From Fidelibacterota bacterium (GTDB taxonomy: Bacteria > Fidelibacterota > Marinisomatia > Marinisomatales > UBA8229): a stretch of 9,336 nt of DNA. Position 1 is the stretch's first letter. Each line of letters starts with the position of its first letter. Made by a program: the position numbers and the translations under genes. Positions 1 through 7,353 of the stretch are shown here, piece by piece. Under the pieces are notes generated by a model. The model was not told where the DNA came from, searched no databases, and saw only the letters and a program-made list of their open reading frames with translations. The DNA is taken from the NCBI GenBank assembly GCA_003535775.1, contig DPYO01000146.1:16436-25771 (forward strand), given 5' to 3'.

Positions 1-866
1 GCTTGAATTCCTGCTACAAGAGGTTTGAACAGTTTTATCAGCGACCAGATACCGCCGATGACCATAGCTCCAACTCCCATATATCGGATTTTGCTGTTCC
101 AGATATTCCAGGCAGCATCCATTGGTTCGCCCTCAAATCCGTATAAGGCGGTATAAATGGGAATTGCAATTCCCCATGAAATCAGTCCGCCGGCAACTAC
201 TAAAATCCCGATATTACGTCCCACAATATAGCCAACGGAAATGAGGGCAGGGGAAAGATTCGATCCTAATCCAAAAATTGAGTTTCCAACTGCAACTGCC
301 TTCTCTATTACAGCATGCCACATACTAAAGCCCTGCTCTGCTACTTTCATTAAACCACCAACTAAACCTGCAACCGCGATTGTTTTCAATCCGCTTTTAG
401 CATCAGCAGAATCGCTGGAACGGGCTTCGTCGCCTGCTTTCAAAACTTCCGCAGTGGCGATCCCTTCTGGATATTTGAGTTTTGCTTCCACAATAAACGC
501 CCGTCGAAGGGGTACAGTAAAAAGAACTCCAATCAATCCGCCGATGGCAGCAATTTTGGCTACTTCAATGTAATTGAAATCCTGCCAATACCCCATCAGC
601 ACCAAAGCCGGGATGGTAAAAATGACACCCGCTGCCAAGGATTCTCCCGCTGATGCGGCAGTCTGGACGATATTGTTTTCAAAAATGTTGGATCGACGAA
701 ACATGGAGAGCACCCCCATAGAAATAACTGCCGCCGGGATTGAAGCGGAAACGGTCATTCCTGCAAATAAACCCAGGTAGGCATTGGCGCCAGCAAGAAT
801 GATTGACAAAATTATTCCAAGGAATATGGCTTTGAGGGTTATTTCAGGAGGATGTGGCTTGGTCAT
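1..866 (-). CDS. OPT-family oligopeptide transporter, N-terminal 288 residues (runs off left edge)
   Basis: This reading frame runs on the minus strand from an ATG at 866-864 to the left edge with no stop, giving 288 residues of a protein usually about 600-700 residues long. Family-typical segments are NAYLGLFAGMTVSASIPAAV (about residues 28-47), NNIVQTAASAGESLAAG (64-80) and KYPEGIATAEVL (131-142), all characteristic of bacterial OPT transporters. Several hydrophobic membrane segments are visible (about 11-33, 38-55, 80-92, 104-120, 162-174, 205-240 and 262-280). OPT proteins are inner-membrane importers of small peptides or metal-chelate complexes; the substrate here cannot be told. The start is supported by an in-frame TAG just upstream and by AGGA at 877-874, seven bases before the ATG. 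The gene is divergent from the TonB receptor and is not under its riboswitch. The family call is firm; the substrate is unknown. Confidence 0.9.
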   Translation of the reverse strand, partial: MTKPHPPEITLKAIFLGIILSIILAGANAYLGLFAGMTVSASIPAAVISMGVLSMFRRSNIFENNIVQTAASAGESLAAGVIFTIPALVLMGYWQDFNYIEVAKIAAIGGLIGVLFTVPLRRAFIVEAKLKYPEGIATAEVLKAGDEARSSDSADAKSGLKTIAVAGLVGGLMKVAEQGFSMWHAVIEKAVAVGNSIFGLGSNLSPALISVGYIVGRNIGILVVAGGLISWGIAIPIYTALYGFEGEPMDAAWNIWNSKIRYMGVGAMVIGGIWSLIKLFKPLVAGIQ

Positions 867-1009
867 TTTTGGTTCCTATTTTGCTATTTTTGACAATTTA
901 AAGGGTGAAGGTAGAAAAAAAATAATCATGTTCCCTAACAAAATATTTTATTCTTCACAATTCGTTAAAAAGAATAGGGGAGGTTTTCTAAAGCCTGTTC
1001 ATTTGTTTT

Positions 1010-1034
1010 TATTTTTTTTCAAACAAAAAAAATA
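1010..1034. repeat. Perfect A/T inverted repeat upstream of the TPP riboswitch
   Basis: Ten bases (TATTTTTTTT, 1010-1019) are followed by a five-base loop (CAAAC) and their exact reverse complement (1025-1034). The element ends about 18 bases before the riboswitch core. It contains no G:C pairs, so it is a poor intrinsic terminator. It may be an AT-rich promoter-upstream element or protein-binding site for the receptor transcript, or simply a chance product of A and T runs. I could not place a convincing -35/-10 pair around it; TAATAT at 1037-1042 is the best -10 candidate but has no good partner. Confidence 0.4.
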
Positions 1035-1051
1035 TGTAATATTGTGACACA

Positions 1052-1132
1052 TAGGGGTGCTGTTCCGAAACCAGATGGAACAACTGAGAATAAACCCATT
1101 GAACCTGATCTGGATCATGCCAGCGTAGGGAG
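1052..1132 (+). promoter_or_regulatory. TPP riboswitch (THI element) controlling the TonB-dependent receptor
   Basis: The conserved THI-box elements appear in order: GGGGTGC (1054-1060), CTGAGA (1084-1089), ACCTGATCTGG (1103-1113) and ATGCCAGCGTAGGGA (1117-1131). The fold is also visible. P2 pairs GGGT (1055-1058) with ACCC (1094-1097). P3 is a six-base-pair stem, TGTTCC (1061-1066) with GGAACA (1077-1082). P5 pairs CTGG (1110-1113) with CCAG (1120-1123), and P4 pairs CCT (1104-1106) with AGG (1127-1129). A P1 helix is not obvious. The element binds thiamin pyrophosphate and normally switches off thiamin synthesis or uptake genes when the cofactor is plentiful. It ends only six bases before the receptor ATG and no terminator hairpin follows, so control is probably at translation initiation. 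Confidence 0.96.
1127..1132 (+). promoter_or_regulatory. Shine-Dalgarno sequence embedded in the riboswitch 3' strand
   Basis: AGGGAG lies six bases before the ATG at 1139 and is the only good ribosome-binding site there. Its first bases are the conserved AGGGA end of the riboswitch and form the 3' side of helix P4. When TPP stabilises P4/P5, the ribosome site should be masked directly, without a separate expression platform. The pairing is read from the sequence; the regulatory effect is inferred. Confidence 0.75.
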
Positions 1133-1138
1133 CCAAAC

Positions 1139-3484
1139 ATGAAACAACTCATATTTTTTTTATTTTCGCTTTATTGCTTGTATCCGCAAATCACCGGTAC
1201 CGTTATTGATACAGAAACAAGCAAACCTCTTTCGGGCGTAAATATTACCAGTGGAGAACTTGGAACTGCTTCAGATAATGAAGGTCGTTTTAAACTCATT
1301 GTGCAACCGGGAAAGGAAGTGACATTTTCTCATATTGGATATTCAATAATCTCAACTCATGCTTTCGATGGAATGATTGTAAAATTGAAAGCCTCTATTT
1401 TACCCGGCAAAGAAATTGTTATCCGTGCCGGGCTCAAAGAAGAATCTTTGCAGCGATCTGCATCCAGCGTAACGGTAATTGATGCACTATCCATAAAAAG
1501 GATTGATGGAAATCATTTTCAGGATGTGATGGAATCTATACCAAATTTCAATGCAGCTGGAGGGACCAGCAGACCAAGGTATTTTCAGATTCGCGGAATT
1601 GGGGAACGTAGTCAGTACTTTGCGGAAGGACCTCCGAATTTTTCCGTTGGATTCGTTATGGATGATATTGACTTGAGCGGAATAGGCATGGCAGGTCTAC
1701 TGTATGATCTGGAACAAATTGAAGTGTTCAAAGGACCGCAGTCAACTATTTTTGGACCAAATGCATTAGCAGGATTAATCAGCTTGCGATCAAAAGAACC
1801 AAACCAATCCTTCACCGCGAATATCCGCCTAACCGGAGGAACGGACAATATCCAGCGATTGAATGGAATGGTGAATATTCCTCTGGGAGAAACCCTTGCC
1901 CTGCGAATGGCTCTGGAATCCGGCTCTGGAGATGGCTTTAGAACCAACAAATTTTTGAATAAAACCAACACGAACGGACGGAATGAAACTATTGTTCGTG
2001 AGAAACTTTTATTTGTTCCTACCGAAAATTTTAATACAATTTTAACTTTCTTTCATGCGAAGCTGGATAATAAATACGATACTTGGGCGCCGGATAATAA
2101 TGAGTACTTGTTCACCTACACAAACCAGCAGGGGATTGACAGCCAGGAAACAAATGCCTTTTCACTTCGAACGAATTTATCTCGAAAAAATTTGAATGCC
2201 ACGCTGATTGTATCCCAATCTGAAACGGACTTAATTCATGCGTACGATGGCGATTGGGGTAATGATGATTATTGGCTTCACCCACCATATAATTTTGATC
2301 CAAATGTTACATATTGGAATTATGAATTTTATGACAGGACTGACCGGAATCGGAAGAATCAAACAATGGAGGGTAGAATCAGTTATGGTGATGTTATCTT
2401 GGGATACCACACCAAAAGTTTAGAGGAAAAAGATAATGCTTCCGGTTGGCTCTACGGAGGTGATGCCTCTTTAGCTCAAAGCAAGTTTAATTTTGATGTG
2501 TCTGCAGTTTTTGCGCAAATGGAAAGGAATATTTCAGAAAAAATTATTGTTTTAGCCAATGTTCGGAAGGAAACCAACAAACTGAAATATTATGGAACAG
2601 CAATAGATTTTGATTGGGATGTTGAGGACTACGTTAATTTAGAGCCGGTTGCATTTGAAATTTCTCACAATTTATTGGGAGGAAAACTTGCACTGCAATA
2701 TTTTATGCGTAATGGAATCAATGTTTATGGGAGTGTATCCCGGGGCTACAAAGCCGGAGGTGTAAATCAGCATCCCTTTTTGGTAGCAGAAAATCGTCCT
2801 TATGATCCGGAATTCATGACAAACTTTGAAATTGGATTGCGGCGATATACAGAAAATTCTACCCTACATTTTTCAGCATTTGCGGGCAAACGAATGGACC
2901 AGCAGGTTTCCATTTCCAGCCAGCAAACGGTTGGTGATCCTAATAGTTTTATATTTTACACAGCGAATGCTACCACCGGATCGTTAAGTGGTTTTGAACT
3001 TGATGGAACTTTCAAGCTAAACCAAACACTTTCAATTTCTGGTTCACTGGGAATATTGAATACCCATGTAGAGGCTTTTACATTTGAGTCTGATGCCGGG
3101 ATTACAACCACTTTCGGAAATCGTGAAGCGGCACATGCGCCCAAATATACAGGTATCCTTGCTGTAAATTATGGAGGAGAAAATGGTTTATTTACACGGG
3201 TAGAATTGTTGGGAAAAGATAAATTCTATTTTTCCGACAGTCATAATGAGATTTCTGATCTATACCAACTGCTAAATGGTCATTTTGGTTATGACTTTGG
3301 AAATTGGTCAATCAAATTTTGGGGTAGGAATATTTTGAATACCCGCTACGCTACTCGGGGATTTTATTTTGGATTAGAACCAATTTGGAACGAGGAACTC
3401 CAGGATCATGAATATCCCGATAAAAAATACGTTAGTTTTGGCGACCCTGTATATTTTGGGGTGACAGTTGATTATAACTTTTAA
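1139..3484 (+). CDS. TonB-dependent outer-membrane receptor, probably for thiamin or a related compound
   Basis: A 781-residue outer-membrane active-transport receptor powered by TonB-ExbB-ExbD. A short signal peptide (about residues 1-17) is followed by a carboxypeptidase-regulatory-like domain (about 18-88: TGTVIDTETSKPLSGVNI, then SDNEGRFKL). A TonB-box-like stretch, EIVIRA, lies at 92-97. The plug domain spans about 108-220 and includes QIRGIG near 150 and DLEQIEVFKGPQSTIFGPNA (190-209). The rest is the beta-barrel, ending in the terminal phenylalanine (VDYNF) expected for barrel insertion. The length is normal for the family. The substrate is inferred only from the TPP riboswitch upstream: THI-regulated receptors of this type in Bacteroidota have been proposed to import thiamin. 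No thiamin biosynthesis gene or inner-membrane thiamin carrier is in the window. Riboswitch control would shut off the receptor when TPP is abundant. Family certain, substrate probable. Confidence 0.93.
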   Translation: MKQLIFFLFSLYCLYPQITGTVIDTETSKPLSGVNITSGELGTASDNEGRFKLIVQPGKEVTFSHIGYSIISTHAFDGMIVKLKASILPGKEIVIRAGLKEESLQRSASSVTVIDALSIKRIDGNHFQDVMESIPNFNAAGGTSRPRYFQIRGIGERSQYFAEGPPNFSVGFVMDDIDLSGIGMAGLLYDLEQIEVFKGPQSTIFGPNALAGLISLRSKEPNQSFTANIRLTGGTDNIQRLNGMVNIPLGETLALRMALESGSGDGFRTNKFLNKTNTNGRNETIVREKLLFVPTENFNTILTFFHAKLDNKYDTWAPDNNEYLFTYTNQQGIDSQETNAFSLRTNLSRKNLNATLIVSQSETDLIHAYDGDWGNDDYWLHPPYNFDPNVTYWNYEFYDRTDRNRKNQTMEGRISYGDVILGYHTKSLEEKDNASGWLYGGDASLAQSKFNFDVSAVFAQMERNISEKIIVLANVRKETNKLKYYGTAIDFDWDVEDYVNLEPVAFEISHNLLGGKLALQYFMRNGINVYGSVSRGYKAGGVNQHPFLVAENRPYDPEFMTNFEIGLRRYTENSTLHFSAFAGKRMDQQVSISSQQTVGDPNSFIFYTANATTGSLSGFELDGTFKLNQTLSISGSLGILNTHVEAFTFESDAGITTTFGNREAAHAPKYTGILAVNYGGENGLFTRVELLGKDKFYFSDSHNEISDLYQLLNGHFGYDFGNWSIKFWGRNILNTRYATRGFYFGLEPIWNEELQDHEYPDKKYVSFGDPVYFGVTVDYNF

Positions 3485-3633
3485 TCAAAATACTATACGA
3501 CAGGTATTCTTATCTGAACTATAAAAAATAGTAGTAAAAAAAGTTATTAAATAAATCGCTAATTGTAACCAAACCTATCATTCTATTCAACTTTAATTTG
3601 AGATAAGATAATGACGGATGTAATTTTCTACCC
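3485..3633 (+). other. Receptor-polA intergenic region, no clear promoter or terminator
   Basis: This 149-base AT-rich gap must hold the receptor terminator and any polA promoter, but neither is clear. A small ACTAT/ATAGT hairpin (3518-3532, loop AAAAA) is followed by an A-rich run, not the T-run of an intrinsic terminator. TATCAT (3576-3581) and GATAAT (3607-3612) resemble -10 boxes but lack a well-spaced -35. No ribosome-binding site precedes polA. Confidence 0.4.
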
Positions 3634-6354
3634 ATGTCTAAATCGGAATCGAAACGAAAACGCCTTTTTCTTATTGATGGCTATGCTACACTGTACCGCT
3701 CTCATTTTGCACTGATCCGGAATCCTCTTATCACCAGTTATGGCTTGCCAACCAGCGCTTTGTTCGGTTTCACAAACCAGGTATTAAAACTGCTACGTCA
3801 AGAAAAACCGGATTATTTAGCTGCTGTTTTTGACACTCGCGAAAAAACATTCCGGCATAAACGTTTTCCTAAATACAAAGCTAATCGGGAGAAGATGCCT
3901 GATGAACTGCAGGAGCAGTTACCCCATTTGTGGAATTTGCTGAATGCAATGCAGATTATCACCCTGTCAAAACCGGGATTTGAAGCTGATGATATTATTG
4001 GCACCTTAGCCCGCGAAGGATCAAATGATGGGTTGGATGTTTTCATTGTGAGCGGAGATAAAGATTTTATGCAGCTTGTGAACGATCATGTATTCTTGTA
4101 TACACCCGGAGGAAGAAGCATGGATATTCGAATTTATGATTCAAAGGGAGTTGAAGAAAAATGGGGAGTTCCTCCGGAAAAAATGATTGATTTTCTGGGT
4201 CTCATGGGAGATTCTTCAGATAACATTCCCGGGGTGAGGGGTGTTGGTGAAAAATCTGCAAAAAAATTAATCATTGAATTTGGTTCCCTTGAAAATGCAC
4301 TGAAAAATGCGGAAAAAAATACGAACAAACGGGTTCGGAATGGGCTATTGGAGTATAAAGAAGACGCCCTCCTAAGTAAAGAATTGGTGACTATTGATAC
4401 CAATGTAGAATTGAACTGCGGGATATCCGAACTCATCCGGAATGATTTTGATCTGTCAACATTACGGAATCTGTTTCAGGAGTTTGAGTTTTTTGGATTG
4501 GTGAAACAGTTAGATGAAATGAAAGCAGATCTCCAAACCAAGGAAAAAACCAAACAAAAAGGTTACGAAACAATTACTGAATTAAGTTCTTTCAAAACTT
4601 TTGTGGAATCAATAAAAAAAGGAACACTGCTTTCCTTTGATTTGGAGACTACATCAGTTGATCCCATGCAGGCAGACATTGTGGGTCTAAGTTTTTCCAT
4701 CCGCCCTGATTCCGGGGTGTATATTCCCTTGAAGTACAAAGGCAAAGGAAAAAACCATTTCGGCAGAAATGAACTTTCTATGGTGATGAAAACTGTCAAG
4801 CCTGTTTTAGAGGATTCCACTATCCCAAAGACGGGCCAGAATGTTAAGTTCGATGCTCTAATCTACAAACGACATGGGGTGGTTGTTCACGGGATTGTCT
4901 TTGACACGATGATTGCTGCTCATCTTTCCAGCCCTGAAACACGATCTTATAAACTTGATAAACTTGCCCTTGAATTTTTGAATTACAGGATGGTTCCCAT
5001 TGAAGAACTTATTGGTTCAGGACGCAACCAAATCACAATGGCTGAAGTGGATTTGGAAAACGCTGCCTTTTATGCTGCGGAGGATGCAGACGTAGCTCTT
5101 CAGTTAACAAAAATTCTTGAAAAAAAATTGAGAGAAAATGATCTGCTAGATTTTTTCAACAGGGTGGAGTTACCCTTATTAGAAGTATTGCTGGAAATGG
5201 AATATTCAGGGACTTATGTGGATGTAAATCATTTGGATGAGATGTCCTCGGATTTAGCCGGAAAACTGGATAGTTTATCTAAAAATATTCTCAAGGAATC
5301 GGGTACCGAATTCAATATCAATTCTACACAGCAATTAGCGCAAATCCTTTTTGATGTTCTTGAACTTCCAAAAATTAAAAAGCGGTCTACTGCAGAAGAC
5401 GTTTTGAAAAGACTCCAGGACCAACATCCCCTACCAGGGATGATTCTCCAATACCGCAAAATGAATAAACTTAAAAATACATATCTTGATCCTTTGAAGG
5501 ACTATATTCATCCGGAGACCGGAAGGATTCATTCGTCTTTTAATCAGACTGTGGCCGCCACGGGCCGATTGTCCAGCACCAATCCTAATTTCCAAAACAT
5601 TCCTATTCGAACTGATGAAGGACGGGAGATTCGGAAAGCCTTTAGAGCTAGGGAGGAAGGTTGGAAGATTTTTTCCGCTGATTATTCCCAGATCGAACTG
5701 CGGGTCATGGCTCATTTGAGCCAGGATCCAGGTTTAATGAAAGCATTTCAAAATGAAGAGGATATCCATGCGCGAACAGCCAGCCTAGTTTTTGGCGTAT
5801 CTTTAGCGGATGTTCTTCCGGAGATGAGACGTACCGCAAAAATAGTGAATTTTGGAATCATGTATGGTGCAGGTCCTTTCCGGATGAGCCAGGAATTGGG
5901 AATTCCAATAGGAGAAGGAATGGCCCTAATTGAAGCCTATTTTAACAAGTATGCCGGGATCAAGGATTATATTGAAAGAACTTTGGAGCAGGCGCGAAAG
6001 CAGAAGTGGGTGACCACAATGCTGGGTCGAAGGCGTCCTGTCTGGGAAATCAATAACCAAAACCAGATAAGGCGGCAGGCGGCTGAGAGGATGGCAATTA
6101 ATATGCCTATCCAGGGAACCGCTGCAGAAATGATCAAACTGGCAATGATATCAATCCATAAAAAAATGAAAAAAGAAAGCCTGAAAGCGATGATGATTTT
6201 ACAGGTACATGATGAATTAATTTTTGAGGTACCAAAAGAGGAAATAGACCATTTGAAATCTATGGTGATACGAGAAATGGAATCGGCTCTTCCATTGTCT
6301 GTTCCTATTATTGTGGACTGGGGTGTTGGTGATTCCTGGTATGAAGCGCATTGA
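3634..6354 (+). CDS. polA: DNA polymerase I (5' nuclease, proofreading exonuclease and polymerase)
   Basis: A 906-residue, full-length family A polymerase for Okazaki-fragment processing and repair synthesis. The 5' nuclease domain (about 10-290) keeps metal-binding acidic residues at D15, D67, D119/D120, D142/D144 and D193/D196, followed by the helix-hairpin-helix GVRGVGEKSAKKL. The 3'-5' exonuclease domain (about 310-500) is apparently active: Exo I has D336 and E338 (FDLETT), Exo II D407 (NVKFD), and Exo III Y480 and D484. The polymerase domain has motif A with D683 (SADYSQIELR), motif B with R732, K736, F740 and Y744, and motif C with H859, D860 and E861 (QVHDE). Proofreading is lost in some lineages, so its retention here is notable. 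The ATG at 3634 is the only possible start after the in-frame TAA at 3604, with no alternative start codon between. It has no obvious ribosome-binding site. Confidence 0.98.
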   Translation: MSKSESKRKRLFLIDGYATLYRSHFALIRNPLITSYGLPTSALFGFTNQVLKLLRQEKPDYLAAVFDTREKTFRHKRFPKYKANREKMPDELQEQLPHLWNLLNAMQIITLSKPGFEADDIIGTLAREGSNDGLDVFIVSGDKDFMQLVNDHVFLYTPGGRSMDIRIYDSKGVEEKWGVPPEKMIDFLGLMGDSSDNIPGVRGVGEKSAKKLIIEFGSLENALKNAEKNTNKRVRNGLLEYKEDALLSKELVTIDTNVELNCGISELIRNDFDLSTLRNLFQEFEFFGLVKQLDEMKADLQTKEKTKQKGYETITELSSFKTFVESIKKGTLLSFDLETTSVDPMQADIVGLSFSIRPDSGVYIPLKYKGKGKNHFGRNELSMVMKTVKPVLEDSTIPKTGQNVKFDALIYKRHGVVVHGIVFDTMIAAHLSSPETRSYKLDKLALEFLNYRMVPIEELIGSGRNQITMAEVDLENAAFYAAEDADVALQLTKILEKKLRENDLLDFFNRVELPLLEVLLEMEYSGTYVDVNHLDEMSSDLAGKLDSLSKNILKESGTEFNINSTQQLAQILFDVLELPKIKKRSTAEDVLKRLQDQHPLPGMILQYRKMNKLKNTYLDPLKDYIHPETGRIHSSFNQTVAATGRLSSTNPNFQNIPIRTDEGREIRKAFRAREEGWKIFSADYSQIELRVMAHLSQDPGLMKAFQNEEDIHARTASLVFGVSLADVLPEMRRTAKIVNFGIMYGAGPFRMSQELGIPIGEGMALIEAYFNKYAGIKDYIERTLEQARKQKWVTTMLGRRRPVWEINNQNQIRRQAAERMAINMPIQGTAAEMIKLAMISIHKKMKKESLKAMMILQVHDELIFEVPKEEIDHLKSMVIREMESALPLSVPIIVDWGVGDSWYEAH

Positions 6355-6426
6355 ACATTCAGAAGTATGAAAATCACATTGTGAAATGCAGATAAAATTC
6401 AATAATTCAGCTAAAGTGAACAAGTA
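6355..6426 (+). other. Short polA-ABC ATPase spacer
   Basis: These 72 bases separate polA from the transporter genes. I see no terminator hairpin and no convincing promoter, so read-through from polA into the downstream cluster is possible. The only structure is an 11-base palindrome, TCACATTGTGA, at about 6373-6383, of unknown meaning. Confidence 0.35.
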
Positions 6427-7353
6427 ATGGAAGCCAGCGTAACCTTAAAGAAGGTAGGCAAACTATTCCGTGACAAAACAATCTTGGCGGGTTTGACATT
6501 TGGTGTAGAGAAAGGCTCTATTGTTGCTTTTGTTGGGGATAATGATGCCGGAAAATCCACATTGCTAAGAGTCTTGGCAGGGCTTGAAAATCCAGAATAT
6601 GGTTCGGTGTTTATCCATGGGATGGATATTGTAAAACGACGAAAAGACATTCGCCATATGATTGGTTATATTCCCTTGGAACCGGATATGGATCCTTGGT
6701 TAACCCTAGAACAGAATATGCGTTTTAACGGATTACTTTATGGGGTAGATAATTCCACCATTTCAAATCGAATAGCTGAATATTCGTCAAGACTTGATCT
6801 GTTCGATTTTTTACACCATCCGGCGAACAGTGTATCTTATGGAAATCTTAAAAAATCCATGATTGTACGTGCCCTTGTGCATGATCCAACCATTTTAATC
6901 CTGGATGAACCTACAGCATTTATGGATGCTCAATCCAGCCGCCAAACTTGGGATTTATTGAAAGGGCTTCGCAGGGAAAAAACTGTTATCTATGTAAGTC
7001 AAAAATTGTTAGAAATTGAGCAGGCACATGACCGGATACTTGTACTTAACAAGGGCAAAGTTATCCTGGATGGAAGTCTAGATAAACTTCTTGAGAGTAC
7101 TTTGGAATTTCATCAGTTCCAGATTGAATTTGAAGAATTGCCGGATGAACTTTATCAAAAACTGTCAGCAATTCCGAGGGTGGTGACTCCAAGCAGGATG
7201 AATAATATTTTTTATTTTTATGGTCGATCAAGGAAAGTCTTTTTTCAAGTATTAAAAGAAGCAGGTGATACTCTTATGGAAGATCTTGATATTAAAAAAT
7301 TGGGTTTGAGAGATCTGATGGATTCAGAATTTGCGCGGAAAGGATTAGATTGA
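6427..7353 (+). CDS. ABC transporter ATP-binding protein with degenerate Q-loop, signature and H-switch
   Basis: A 308-residue cytoplasmic ATPase subunit of an ABC-2-type transporter. Walker A is GDNDAGKST (37-45), with D40 where most relatives have glycine; Walker B is ILILDEP (156-162), with catalytic E161 kept. Other sites depart from consensus. The Q-loop position in YIPLEP is L84 instead of Gln or Glu. The signature is VSYGN (136-140) instead of LSGGQ. The D-loop is FMDA (165-168) instead of GLDP. The H-switch is Q192 (YVSQ) instead of His. Residues from about 225 form the C-terminal extension common in drug- and polysaccharide-export ATPases. The partner is the overlapping permease gene downstream, so the complex likely acts as an exporter or a membrane-remodelling transporter of unknown substrate. 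The ATG at 6427 is the only start after the in-frame TAA at 6412. No ribosome-binding site is evident. Confidence 0.93.
   Translation: MEASVTLKKVGKLFRDKTILAGLTFGVEKGSIVAFVGDNDAGKSTLLRVLAGLENPEYGSVFIHGMDIVKRRKDIRHMIGYIPLEPDMDPWLTLEQNMRFNGLLYGVDNSTISNRIAEYSSRLDLFDFLHHPANSVSYGNLKKSMIVRALVHDPTILILDEPTAFMDAQSSRQTWDLLKGLRREKTVIYVSQKLLEIEQAHDRILVLNKGKVILDGSLDKLLESTLEFHQFQIEFEELPDELYQKLSAIPRVVTPSRMNNIFYFYGRSRKVFFQVLKEAGDTLMEDLDIKKLGLRDLMDSEFARKGLD
7339..7344 (+). promoter_or_regulatory. Ribosome-binding site supporting the TTG start of the permease
   Basis: AAAGGA lies five bases before the TTG at 7350, inside the end of the ATPase gene. With the four-base TTGA stop/start overlap it supports the TTG over the first internal ATG (codon 25), which would remove the basic N-terminus and part of the first membrane helix. 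Confidence 0.65.

Noticed and set aside
905..958. GTGAAG/CTTCAC inverted repeat between the divergent genes
   Set aside because: Six-base arms separated by about 42 bases are expected by chance in a region this size.
981..996. Small hairpin AGGTTTT-CTA-AAGCCT in the receptor leader region
   Set aside because: About six pairs including a G-T wobble, with no T-run and no known motif. Too weak to support a function.
241..1047. Three consecutive plus-strand open frames at 241-573, 574-780 and 784-1047
   Set aside because: They lie mostly opposite the OPT transporter frame, whose translation shows clear family motifs. The third runs on into the AT-rich intergenic region and gives low-complexity protein. 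None resembles a known family.
3518..3532. Hairpin ACTAT-AAAAA-ATAGT as a terminator of the receptor gene
   Set aside because: Only five weak pairs, followed by A residues and not a T-run, so it does not fit an intrinsic terminator.
6373..6383. TCACATTGTGA palindrome as a CRP/FNR-type operator
   Set aside because: The half-sites are in the opposite order and only one base apart, unlike TGTGA-N6-TCACA. A chance 11-base palindrome is likely.
5967..6423. Antisense open frames over the end of polA (5967-6377 and 6217-6423)
   Set aside because: They are shadows of the polymerase coding frame, which carries intact catalytic motifs. Other antisense frames in the receptor, polA and alr are rejected for the same reason.
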